64,000 nucleotides of DNA from Phocoena phocoena (lineage: Eukaryota > Chordata > Mammalia > Artiodactyla > Phocoenidae), in NCBI RefSeq assembly GCF_963924675.1, contig NC_089239.1:31457818-31521817 (forward strand). The letters are read 5' to 3'. Every line of letters starts with the position of its first letter. Position 1 is the stretch's first letter. The notes under the pieces were generated by a model. It was not told the origin of the DNA, did no database searches, and was given only the letters and a program-made list of their open reading frames with translations. Shown in pieces: positions 34,607 to 45,950 of the stretch. The position numbers were made by a program, and so were the translations under genes.

Positions 34607-37600
34607 AGTTTATTTGGAAGCCAATTTTTGGAAGCATCAGTAAGGGAGTGAGGCCGTGATAGTAAGAAGGGAAGGTGCTTATGTTGGTACCATAACTGGA
34701 GTGCAGGTCCATTGTGGTCTTCCAGGAGTCTATAGGTTCTGTGACCTAAGAGTTGTCTCAATTGGAGGGCAAGGTATTTGGGGTATTTGTTCATTTTTAG
34801 AGGGTGCATTAACTCTTTGGCATGTCTAGCCTTTTCCACAGCAAATTTTGTGCATCCATGTTGGGAAACCAGAGATAAGCAATGGGGTAGACTTTCTGGT
34901 GGTCTCTCTGCAGTTCATCCTGGGGCCCACGTGCAGGGTGCAGACTGCACAAATTTGTGCATAAATTTGGCAGAACTGCTTCTCTCTGGTTTTACGAGCG
35001 CATATCCTGCACCTCATTTTCCATTCTTGGTGTAGCTGGTATTGAGCTAATGATCTGCTAGGCAGTTACTACTTCATGACACAGAGCAGCAGTCTTGGGT
35101 GGGACTGAGAAGCTGGTGAAGCATCTGGTGGCACCCTGAGATTTTTGGTATCTTATTTGGACATATGGAATTGGATTACAAAATTGGGTTAGTAATCATA
35201 TATAGTGGAAATGTTGTGCATAACATAATATTAATATTTTCTTCTTTCCATCCTTCTTTGGAGTTCCTGGAACATTCAACATGCTGTTAAGCAAGAAATA
35301 TTTTTAAATAAAATTCTGAATTATATACGTTTTGCCATCAGAGTATTGAAGGATGCCCAGAACTGCCTTGACCTGTCTGCAGTCTCTCCCTGCGTATAGA
35401 ATTACTTTAGGTCTCCTGCAGATTTTTAAAAAATTTCTGGCCACCTAGTATTCTGAGCGCAGATGTACCATGACAAATGTGCTGACACTTCAGTGACAGT
35501 CAATTAAATGATGAAACATCATGAGGAAGATTGTGTCCCCAATAGGGAAAAAAGGGAAAACATTGTTGAAAGCTTGTTGGTGTTTACCCCGCTGTATACA
35601 GATCAGTTTCTCTGCAAAATTATTTAACAACAGGTAGTTGAAATATACTGCTGAGAGGCCTGGACCTTTCCTCTCCAGAGCTGACAGTCAAAGGAGGTCA
35701 AGGTAAAACCCAACCAGCCAGTGCAGGACAGAAGCTCCAGCCCCTCTGGGTTCTCCACTCCTGTGACTTCCCTGACTTCCCTGGATGCCAGGGAACACAC
35801 GTGGGATGTGCTGATTGACACTGTCCTCTGCAGGATTAGAGCAAATGCAGCGGCTCATCTGCAGCAGCTGCTCACAGGACGGTACAGTGATCATTACCCA
35901 GCATTCTTCACTCACTGGAGGGCCTCGGCTGAGAGTACCAGTTTTACTCTGTAGCATGCTAATTCTGACCTTATGCATATGACAGATTACTAACGCAAAT
36001 CGAATCAGTGCTTTTCACAGACTGAAACTGTTGCCCACGGCCGTGCCCATCTATTTCCATAGAACAACTGCTCCAGAGCTCTTCCATTTGACCCTGTACT
36101 CTGGACACCCAGTCCTTGCCTTTAGTCGCACGTGCCAAGAAAGACACTGCAGGTTGAGCTGAACACTCTTGGTAGGGATTGTGAGATGTAGGGACAAAGC
36201 CAGAGTATCAGCTGTGGCTTTTTTTAGTAAGAAGTTCTGGGACTTTTCTTCCCTTTCTGTCTGGCTTGCACGTATGGGTGGCCTTTCTTTCTGCGGTTGA
36301 CAGCCAAAGGATGGTGGGATCCAATTGTGTCACATCTTATTCGAGTTGTTCACTCAGCTCCCCACAGGCTATTATTAGTGAATTTCCAGAGGTTAGTGAC
36401 TCAAAATAAACAACTCTCCTGTTTTTCCTCCTCTGCTAGGGAATCTCACAAGAAGTCAAACTCTCTTACTTTAGATTTTGGATCAGTTTCCACACCACCT
36501 GGAGGGTTTTTAAGGGATTTTATTGTATAATTTGCAAACCACTAATCTAGATTGTACTATTCTTTTATGGAAAGTTTGGTAAAATCAGTTATTCCTGGCA
36601 ATCTGAGTCTCACCTGCTCACAACAAAAGATGCTCAGTGAGCTGTATTTGTGTCTAGAGTAGAAGATTAGACACATATCTCGTTATTGAAATGTGTCGGC
36701 ATTGCACAAGAACATAATACAATGAAAGCTGTGATCTTATTGTACTCCAATTTCTTATTAAAATCTTACACAATTTTCTCCAAAACTTACCTTCCTTGAT
36801 TATGTTCAAAAGCATTCTTTGTTTTTATAAACATGTAGTTACCCGGGTTATAAAGAGCAGAGAATGTTAGCTAAGGCCGTTTACTATCTAACTTCAAATA
36901 TTTGAAAATAAGTTAATGAATAATTCCATTAAAATTTTGAAAAGCTAAACCTTCATTAATTCATAGTTGATTTTTAATTGGTCTTCATGGCCCAGTGTAC
37001 TTAAAATTAAGAAGAGTTTGAGGGAGTGTGTGGGGGTTGGGTTTACATAATTTCAGTCAGCATTATCCAGTTTATTTTGGTTTTATTTTCTTTCCTGATT
37101 TATCTTATGTGGGGATCCTGGTGGCTTGGGAAAACTCTAAGTACTATTTCAAATTCTTTGCAAATGTTTCATGAAATAGTCCCAGTGTAATAACATTACT
37201 ATTAAAAACATAAAAACAGGGTCTTATTAGAAGGTAATCAAAGGTTATAACCAATTTAGGAAATCAATGAAAGAGCATGTTTATTCCAAGGTGCCCGTCC
37301 GCAAGTTACAACTAGAGTATTAATCTTATAGTTTGAGCAAAGTATAATTGTTCATGGAAATGTATGTTTCCATGGCAGTGCCTTCTGTGACAAAAGATAC
37401 TGCCTTCCAAATCCATCCCATTTTCTCTCGAAGGAGCTTGTGAACAATAAGGCTATTATTGGCATCTGTTTGTTTGCCTGTGAACCTGGGTCGTGGATAC
37501 CTGGATCATCAAGTAGTGTATTATCAGCCTGTGGGCACTGAGAGTATAGACTGTGAGAACCTCCAGTACTCAGACTGTATATTTAGGTACTGCTTTGTCT

Positions 37601-37624
37601 ATAACTTGCAGGCCTTTCTGCCTT
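34607..37624. other. Unassigned sequence
   Basis: No gene or confident repeat in this 3 kb. Overlapping open frames on both strands at 34778-35035 and 35688-35978 show no motif. 35700-36000 is less AT-rich than the surroundings. Confidence 0.5.
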
Positions 37625-37639
37625 GAATTACAATCTCAC

Positions 37640-38575
37640 CCAATTCCAATTCATTCATTCACTTAACCAATACCTATGGAGTGTGTTCCAGACACTGTCC
37701 TAGGTGCTAAGTATAAAGCAGTGAACAAAGAGAGACGCAAACCCCATTTATTTATTTATTTATTTTTGTCCTCTTTTATTCCCTCATGTGTGTTCCACCT
37801 TCTCAACTGAAGTCCTAAGGACCAAAGAGAACAGCATTCCCTTTAGTTCCTTTCAGTGTGAGCCTTAGTGGCTTCATTTCCATTTTCTCTAAATGGAATT
37901 ATTTGCATATATTTCAGAGGATAACCTGTGGCTTAATTAGTATCTTTTTTTTCTTAATTTAATTTAATTTTTTATATAGCAGGTTCTTATTAGTATCTAT
38001 TTTATACATATTAGTGTATATATGTCAATCCCAATCTCCCAGTCCATCCCACTTTCCCCCCTTGGTGTCCATACGGCAAACCCCATTTCTTATGGAGCTT
38101 CCAATCTACCAAGAGGAGATGGACTAAAATTAAACACATAAATAAATATAAAGTCTTAGGTCATCATAAGTGCACACGGAGCGGGTGCAGAGTGGCTGGT
38201 GGTGAGGCAAACAAAAGTTGATAATCAGGTCATGAAAAGTCTCTGAACCGGGATGGAGTTGAGATGAACACTGAATGTAGGGGACAGGATGAGCCGAGTA
38301 CAGACATGGAGAAGAGCTTTCCTGGCCATGGGGAAAGAAGGACAAAGGACGAGAGGGAAGAATGAGCTTGTCTAGAGATGGAAAGAGGGCAGTGGAACTG
38401 GAGCCTGATGACAAGGGGGCAAAGCAAGGCATGACGTTGAAGACAGTCGAGGACCAGCTTTGTAGGCCTTGTAGGAGTTCAGACTTAACTTCAGTTGAAA
38501 TGGAAAGTGTTGGAGGGTTTCTGGTTCCAGAGGCACGTGTTTTCATGTCACTGAGAGCAATCACTATGTAATCCA
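37640..38575 (-). repeat. L2 LINE, antisense, interrupted
   Basis: The plus strand gives the antisense of the L2 3' end (CAATTCATTCATTCACTTAA; GACACTGTCCTAGGTGCTAA; CAGTGAACAAAG). It then resumes after an insertion with TTATGGAGCTTCCAATCTAC, continues through AAGAGCTTTCCTGGCCATGG and ends with the block TTTGTAGGCCTTGTAGGAG and TGTTGGAGGGTTTCTGGTTC. The gap at 37750-38075 is a later retrotransposition with its own target duplication. The 163-codon minus-strand frame at 38130-38621 lies within this decayed L2. Confidence 0.75.
37737..38088 (-). mobile_element. L1 tail plus downstream non-L1 segment (probable 3' transduction)
   Basis: A perfect 13-bp target-site duplication, GCAAACCCCATTT (37737-37749 and 38076-38088), splits the host L2. 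Read on the minus strand, the insert is about 120 bp of L1 3' UTR (38073 down to about 37954, including GGGATTGACATATATACACT and AACCTGCTATATAAAAAATT), then an A-run (about 37945-37953). About 175 bp that I do not recognise as L1 follow (37770-37944). The insert ends in an (AAAT)n-type tail at 37750-37769. An internal A-run followed by non-L1 DNA and a second terminal tail, all within one target duplication, is the structure of an L1 3' transduction. Confidence 0.7.
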
Positions 38576-38589
38576 CCTTGCAGACTCTT

Positions 38590-39190
38590 CTACCTTTCCT
38601 AAATACTGTTCCAAGCATCACACTGCCTGTTCAGAAGTCTTCAATGTCTCTTCAGTTCTGTCAGAATAAAATGACAATTTTCATCAACGATGTTCTTGGC
38701 CTTCCGCCACGTGGAATTTGTGGAGCTCCTCCAATCTTACTAAGCACAGCTTCCCTCCGTGCCCTCGCTCCGCATTCAAGCTCTCTGGTCAGGATCTTCT
38801 GAAATGTATCATTTCCTTTCTCACCTTCACAGCCCTGCCTGTTGCACCTCCCCCGACACCCACTTCATCGCTCATTTCTTCTTCCCAAAACTCTTCCCGT
38901 TCTGTTCCCACTATCTGGACATCTGGATGACTGACGCAGATCATCCTTGAAGAGACCGTTCCTTCTTTACCACTCACTTGGCACCCAGTGAAGCCTGGCT
39001 TTGCACTGTGGTTCATGAGACCAAGTAAATCAGCTGTGAGTTTGCCCATCAGTGACTGGGATTTTTATCTTTTTTTTCCTTCTCCTTTAAGGCTTGAAGA
39101 AAGTGATGTAACTCACCCATCATCAACATATGTTTATCTGTCTAAGCTGTTGTGCTTGTTGTTACTGTTGTTAAACTTGAAGCAATAGGC
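38590..39190 (+). repeat. L2 LINE fragment, sense
   Basis: Resembles L2: TTCAGAAGTCTTCAATGTCT, TCTGTCAGAATAAAATGACA, CTTGGCCTTCCGCCACGTGG, CTTCACAGCCCTGCCTG and CCCAAAACTCTTCCCGTTCT are in L2 order. It lies next to the antisense L2 at 37640-38575, so the two L2 pieces point away from each other. Short open frames here are L2 remnants. Confidence 0.65.
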
Positions 39191-40922
39191 ACCCTTCTGA
39201 GATGGCTAGTTGGTCTGGGGTATAGTCCATGATCGTAAAATAGAAAAAAAAAAAATCAAACATGTAGAGGGAGTGAGCCAGTAGCCTTGAACTCACTGGC
39301 ATTATTTTTAAGATTTCTAACAATTCTGGAATGTTCAGTGTTTTTCTTTAGGGAAATAAAGAACAACATCCATGAAGGGATCTATTAATTTATCTGAGAT
39401 AGTTTCACCTCAAGCCCAAGAATTTTATAAATGAGTGGAATGAGTTCATTTTCCTCCCAGATATCTACTTGGAACACAAAGCAACCACTTGCTAGAGTTT
39501 AAAAATAAATCAACATGGTCAGCTATGGCCTTTTCCAGCACTTTCCATCAACCTTAAGTCAATGAAATAGATATAATTAGCTTGTTTTGCTTCAAAATAA
39601 ACTACAGGAAAGTATTCAACATTAATGACTCTACTCCTTATGGAGTGCAAGGAAAAATCGATTTTGCTGGAATATACAACCAAGGAGTGAATACTTAGAA
39701 TAGGCACAGATGTCAAAGAAATGTAAATGTCTTACTGACAGCAGCTGAGGTTTTCATGTTCAATTTTAGGAAAATAGAACATTTGTTGGTGTGTAGACTG
39801 TTGCCCATTATTATACTATACAGCTGGAAAAAGTATGGTGCTATTTTTTTATCAGTGATGTTTGGACTATGTAGAGCATACGTCATCCCAGGAAATAAAA
39901 ATACTTTGAGACTAATGATGTGATCTCATAAAAGGTCAACACCTTTATATTTAGTACAAATGTTTCCGTTAGTGAATTTCAAAATCACTTGAAATATGTA
40001 ACTGAGAAAGGATCCTGGGCCATGGAACAGAAGAAACACATATGCGCATATGTACACATAAGGGAAAAATATCTCATTTGATATCCTGCTTTGCTTGTTT
40101 TGATATTTCTCAATCTCTGCTTAAAAAAATAGATTAAAAATAAATTTAAGTGAGAGAAAAAAGAATGGGCTATGCTGCTGTGATTGGAATTTGTTATACA
40201 TTCCACTAAACTGTTTCTACAACATTAAGGTAAATGAAAGGAGAATCTCTTCCTCCACAAGTAAGTGATCGCTAACATTTTCTTCATGTACATCACCAGA
40301 AACAAGACGATGAAAAGGTCAAATTCAACTCAGCTTCTAAATATTTATTTAGTGCTCATGTTCCTTGGGTCTTCTGAAGAAACTTCTGCCAAATTAGAGG
40401 AACATTTTTCTTGCTGGAACTCAGGCTTCCCCAGCCAGATGTGAAATTGATGTTTATGAGAAGGCAAAGCCCCAATTATTTCATAAACAGTTTAATAACA
40501 CAAATATTATTTTCTTTTTAAATGTCTATATTTACTGTTGCTAGTATGGTATTTTAGGAGATGCAGACTTTAACCTAGAAATTAGTTTGGTTATTCTTGT
40601 TTCCAGTTAAAGCAGGCGGCTAGTACATGTCTGGCTATGTCAGGTTTCCTCCTGCCATACCTCTCTCTCATCTTATGCATACTAATCTAATTCTTAGCAA
40701 GAGTGTGGAAGATTTCTGGAAGTTTTAAGCCCAGAAAATGTACCTGTAATTACCACAGCCAGTGAGCCCAGGAATGAATCAAGAAGTAAACTCCTAGCTG
40801 CACAGAACTAGCTTTCCTACATGGAGTTCCTCAAGCCAAGCAAAAGCATTTCCTCCTCATATTCATAACTATTTGTCTTTTTTTGTTTTGTGAAGACAAA
40901 AATTCTGCAGGAAGGTGTAAAA
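39191..40922. other. Unassigned AT-rich sequence
   Basis: No gene or confident repeat. An A-run lies at 39242-39254. Confidence 0.5.
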
Positions 40923-41165
40923 TCTAGCTACTTTATTATTATTATTATTTTTTTTTTTTTTCCTGTACGCGGGCCTCTCACTGTTGTGGCCTCTCCCGTT
41001 GTGGAGCACAGGCTCCAGATGCGCAGGCTCAGCGGCCACGGCTCACGGGCCCAGCCACTCCGCGGCATGTGGGATCCTCCCGGACCGGGGCACGAACCCG
41101 TGTCACCTGAATCAGCAGGCAGACTCTCAACCACAGCGCTACCAGGGAAGCCCTCTAGCTACTTT
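40923..41165 (-). mobile_element. CHR-type SINE, short form, antisense
   Basis: The body is 40935-41153. The plus strand reads T-run, CCTGTACGCGGGCCTCTCAC, GGCCCAGCCACTCCGCGGCA, the box B complement GGGGCACGAACCCG, and the head complement CGCTACCAGGGAAGCCC. A perfect 12-bp target-site duplication, TCTAGCTACTTT, lies at 40923-40934 and 41154-41165. The open frames on both strands across this SINE are not genes. Confidence 0.96.
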
Positions 41166-42869
41166 TTTTAAGGAGCTTTAGTCTCATACGGTAGCCTATC
41201 ATTTGTGATCATTTGTATGCGTTTCGGTTAGCGTATTTCTTTTCATCTTCCATAGCCCAGACACAACCAAAAATAAAAACATGACATTAAAGGGCAGAGG
41301 AAAAACCTCATCCTAGTGTTATTCAGACAGTTTCCTAATTAATTCCACACTGGGAATGCCTGAGTAAAATCAAGTGCATTCCCATTTTGTATCGTCTAGA
41401 AGAGGACAACCTGGAAATGTTATCTGGCTTTTCTTCGCACAGCTTGATGTTCTTTGGAACCCTATTAAGTCAGTCAAAACATGAATGATAAATAGGAGCG
41501 TGACAGAGCATTCAGTATGGTACACAGCAAATAAAATGTTTTTTCAGATTATTACAAATATCTAAGTCATCTCAAGTGAATTTGAACCAGTTTAATTTCA
41601 TAAGCATTTCTTCTATAAAAATTAAAAATGCCTCAAAATTTTGACAACTACATACTCCAATTTTTTTAAAAAAGTAGTAAAACATGGATATCTTTTTAAT
41701 TGGAAAGGAAATTATAAGTAAATAGCTAAACATTTGATGATCAGTTAATTTTTTATTGAACTTTTGGATTTGCCTACCTTGGATAATGAAAAACATCTAG
41801 ACCATTATTTTATTTTATGCTACCTTCTAAATTACTCTTCTTCTGTTTCTTTAATGATAAAGATAAGGCCTTAGAGTTAATTTTTCTACAGCATTCAGAG
41901 TATAAGTCCCTCTAAGGGTTTGGTAGCCACCAAATATTCTCAACAGGGTAAAACGGATCACGGAACAGAGAATTCACATGTGGAGTCTCACTGAAACCCA
42001 GTTGAAGCAAAGAAACCACAAATGAATAGAGAGAAAGAGATGGCTCAGAGCAAAAGAGGACATGGAAATGAGAGAACAGAAAACTGTGGTCAATCTAATA
42101 ACTTTATCCAGGAAATAACTGATTATTCTTTTTGAAGCATGAAGCTGGCTAGAATCAAATACATAAGAAGTCAATCAGGTTTTTAAGAATATTTTATTGT
42201 CAAAACCACCACCGTTCTGGACCAGAAGAGACTATTACTTTTTAAGACTTAGAGCTGTCTTTGGGATCCCAGCCATCTCTGAGCAGGACACAGGCAAATA
42301 CAACTGTTTGATCTCAAGAGGGCTCATTCCGCAATGCTTATTAGGAAAATAAAAGAAGAAGGAAAAAGAAGATAATGGAAAAGAAAATTTCCCAGAGGTT
42401 GGAATCAGGAACCCTGGGGGACAGATGGGCCAGGACACTATTTGCAGGGATCAGGGACTTCTCACAGGCTGGGGACTCTCAAAATGCGTCTCCTTGGGGA
42501 TTTCAGAATGGTTAAGAGCCACTTTTAAAATCTGTGGTGAATCTCCCATTCTTCCCCTTTCTGAATTAAATTGGTTACTCTATATCCTGTCTTGGTCCCT
42601 GTACCATGAAGGATGAGTGGGATACAGATCATTTGTCTTTTAAACCCATGTATCAATGGATCAAGAGAAGCCCCATCCAGGGGTGTGAAGCTGAGGTGAA
42701 GACGCCATAGTGCATCACCCAGAGCCCCAGAACTTTGAACTTGACTCGCAGCCTGGGTTTTTGTGTCTCCTTCAGGATAGGGTAGGTCATTTGCATGTGA
42801 GAAGAAAAGTGAACCGAACATTTGGTGTTTAGCAGGGATGACTGTGGTTTACTAATATCCTGATTCCCT
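41166..42869. other. Unassigned AT-rich sequence
   Basis: No gene or confident repeat recognised. The 98-codon minus-strand frame at 42525-42821 has no visible motif. Confidence 0.5.
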
Positions 42870-43200
42870 TCTTTTTATAAGCAAATGTCAGGATGTCCAT
42901 TTCCCCTCTATAGAAAGCATGTTTGGGTGATTTGCTTTGACCAATGAAATGTGAACTGTAGAGACCTCAAAATGCTTCTGCAGAAAAGCCTTACCAGGTA
43001 GTGTCTGACTTACCATGTTTGCTCTTCCTGTCTCAGCTTCAGTCAAAATGTTGTCTCCCTCAGTCTGCGTCCCTGAGAGACTAGAGTGAGATAACCTCTC
43101 CCACTGACCTGCCTCAGGCTTGTCAAATGAGTATGAAATAGTTTGTGTGAGGGAGTTAAACTACTGCAATATCTAGGCAATCCTAGATAGCCAATCTAGT
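42870..43200. repeat. Ancient interspersed repeat, LTR/MLT1-like, uncertain
   Basis: TGATTTGCTTTGACCAATGA followed by AATGTGAACTGTAGAG, a CTTCTGCAGAAAAGCC block and a CTCTTCCTGTCTCAGC block resembles a common old mammalian repeat that I associate with MLT1-type LTRs. The rest has drifted too far to place. Confidence 0.4.
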
Positions 43201-44291
43201 ACATTCCAGGGGAAAATAATCATAATAATTTTAAAAAAGAGCAGCATGGAGGTAGAAGAAAACAATGAAGATCAAAAAAATGAAGGAACCATAAAACTTA
43301 TAGCTACTGCACCCAACAATGGGAGGATTCACATATATACATTTTTTTAAGCACATGTAGAATGTTAACAAAAGTTGACCAGGTGATAAGACATAAAGTC
43401 ATCCTAGATATGTTTCAAATGGAATATAAGACAAGACTCATAAAATTATGAAGAATTAATATAATATACTTTCTCACAATGCAAATAATGTAGAAATCAA
43501 TACCAAAGATTATCACTAGGAAAGCTCTAAATATTTGGTAATTAAGAGGTTTATTTCTAAAGAAACTATGGATCAATAAAAAAAATTATGAAAAGAATTT
43601 AGAAACTGTAACTCAAGAGCGACAAACAAAGGTGAAATACATAAAAACTTGTGGAATGCAGATAAAGCAGGACATATAGGCAAATTCATTATCTAACCTC
43701 CTTAAAATATATTAATGTATGTTTCTATAATCATTTTGATCACTAAAATTTTTTCTAGCTTGATTAGTTATGAATAAAAGAATAAAAATAATTTCTTAAA
43801 AAAGATTCATTTCCATAATGTTTATATTGGAATAGAAGAAAGGTTGAAAGTTAATGAGCCAGTTAGCATCTAAAGACATTATAAGAACAAAGCAAAGCAA
43901 GCTCAAATAAAGTAGAAGCAAGGAAATAATAACGATAAGAGGAAAAACTGGTGGCATAGAAAATAAATATATAATAGGGAGGATACAAAGATAAAAGGTG
44001 ATTCTTTGAAAAGAAAAATTAAATTGACAAAACTCTGGTTTGACTGATTAATGTAAAAATGAAAGAAGGCACAAATAAACAGTATTAAGAAATGGGGACA
44101 CAACTACTGGTGCTACAGACATTAAACGGATGATAAAAGGGTATTATGAAATAGCTTTTTGCCAATAATATTGAAAATTTCAATTAAATGGACAAACTCA
44201 AAATTATATAACATATTAAAAAGAAGAACTATTTTTACATTATCAAGGCATTTGAAACAGTAATTTACAGTCTTCACACAATGAAAACTCT

Positions 44292-45135
44292 AGGTACAAC
44301 AACTTTATTTTTATTGAAGTATAGCTGACTCACAATATTATATTCATTTCAGGTGTACAAAATAGAGATTCAATATTTTTATAGATTACACTCCATTTAA
44401 AGTTATTATAAAATATCGACTATATTCCCTGTGCTGTACAATATATCTTTGTATCTTATTCATTTTATACATAATAGGTTGTACCTCTTAATCCCCTACC
44501 CCTGCCTTGTCCCTACTCCTTCCCTCTCCCCACTAGTAACCACTAGCTTGTTCTCTATATCTGTAAACCTGTTTCTGGTTTGTTGTATTCATGCGTTTCA
44601 TTTTTTAGATTCCACATGTCAGTGATATCATATAGTATTTGTCTTTCTCTGACTCATCTCACTAAGCATAATACCCTCCAGGTCCATCCATGTTGCTGCA
44701 AGCGGCAATATTTCATTCATTTTTATGGCTGAGCAGTAGCTGCATTGTTATGTATCACATCCTCTTTATCCATTCATCTGTTGATGGGCACTTAGGTTGC
44801 TTCCATATTTTGGCTGTTGTAAAGAGTGCAGCTGTGAACATTGGGGTGCATGTATCTTTCCAAATTAGTGTTTTCATTTTCTTTGAATATATACCCAGGA
44901 GTGAAATTGTAGATCATAAGGTAGTTCTATTTTTGGTTCTTTTGAGGAACCTCCATAGTGTTTTCCATAGTGGCTGCACCACTTTATATTCCCACCAACA
45001 TCAACATTTGTTATTTGTGGTCTTTTTGATGATGGCCATTCTAACAGGTGTGAGGTGGTGTGTCATTGTGATTTTGCTGTGCATTTCCCTGATGATTAGC
45101 AATGTTGAGCATCTTTTCACCAGACACAGCAATTT
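44292..45135 (-). mobile_element. L1 3' end inserted antisense into the older L1
   Basis: The plus strand begins TTATTTTTATTGAAGTATAG (3' end complement) and runs through 3'-UTR complement (CCTGTGCTGTACAATATATC). It then enters the ORF2 C-terminal complement (CATTCATCTGTTGATGGGCA; CACTTTATATTCCCACCAAC; GATGATTAGCAATGTTGAGC). Both flanks, AGGTACAACAACTTT (44292-44306) and AGACACAGCAATTTG (45122-45136), align to the same stretch of the host L1 ORF2, so they are the two halves of a decayed target-site duplication. Plus-strand frame 44690-45151 is antisense to the ORF2p tail. Confidence 0.88.
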
Positions 45136-45711
45136 GATTGGCAAATTCTAACAACCAAGGAACACATGATTCTGATGAATCATAAACTATTCCAAAGCAC
45201 AAAAAAAGAGAACAATCTCCAGCTCACATTATAAGGCAAGTGTAACCTTGATACAAAATTTCACATGGATAAAGGGAGAAGGAAAATTATACGTTGATCT
45301 CATCTCACTCATGAACATAGAAACAAACATCCTAAACTAGATATTAATTAAATAAATCTAACAACTCCCAGGAATGCAATTTTCTTTTAACTTTAGAAAA
45401 TAAATGCATGCAATTTGTCACACTAACAGATTTTTTAAAAAGCATACATATTATTATCATATTAAATTCAGAAATAGAATTTGATAAATTCAAATATCTA
45501 ATCATGTTTTTTTAATGTTTCAAAACTAGCAACAGAAAAAACTTTTTAGGCTAATAAAGAGTATCTACAAAAATCCCTTTAGTGGGCACCTTATTTAATT
45601 GTGAAACATTGAAATTATTCCTTTAAGATCTGGAACAAGACAAGGATGCCCCTAAATCCAGTTCTATTCAACATTATACTTTAGGATCTATCCCCTATAG
45701 TAGAGCAATAT

Positions 45712-45950
45712 AAAGAAATAATGCGAGGGCTTCCCTGGTGGCACAGTGGTTGAGAGTCCGCCTGCCGATGCAGGGGACACGGGTTCATGCCCCAGTCCGG
45801 GAGGATCCCACATGCCGCGGAGCGGCTGGGCCCGTGAGCCATGGCTGCTGAGCCTGCGTGTCAGGAGCCTGTGCTCCACAACGGGAGAGGCCACAACAGT
45901 GAGAGGCCCCGCATTCTGCACAAAAAAAAAAAAAAAAAGAAATAATGTGA
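45712..45950 (+). mobile_element. CHR-type SINE, short form, inserted in old L1
   Basis: Head GGGCTTCCCTGGTGGCACAG, box B-like GGGTTCATGCCCC, body GCGGAGCGGCTGGGCCCG and an A-tail at about 45922-45937. The target-site duplication AAAGAAATAATGYGA lies at 45712-45726 and 45936-45950 with one C/T difference. Open frames on both strands within it are SINE artefacts. Confidence 0.95.

Noticed and set aside
38130..38621. 163-codon minus-strand frame
   Set aside because: It lies in decayed L2 sequence and shows no L2 reverse-transcriptase motif, so it is open by chance.
44690..45151. 153-codon plus-strand frame with hydrophobic stretches
   Set aside because: Antisense of the L1 ORF2p C-terminal region within the nested L1.
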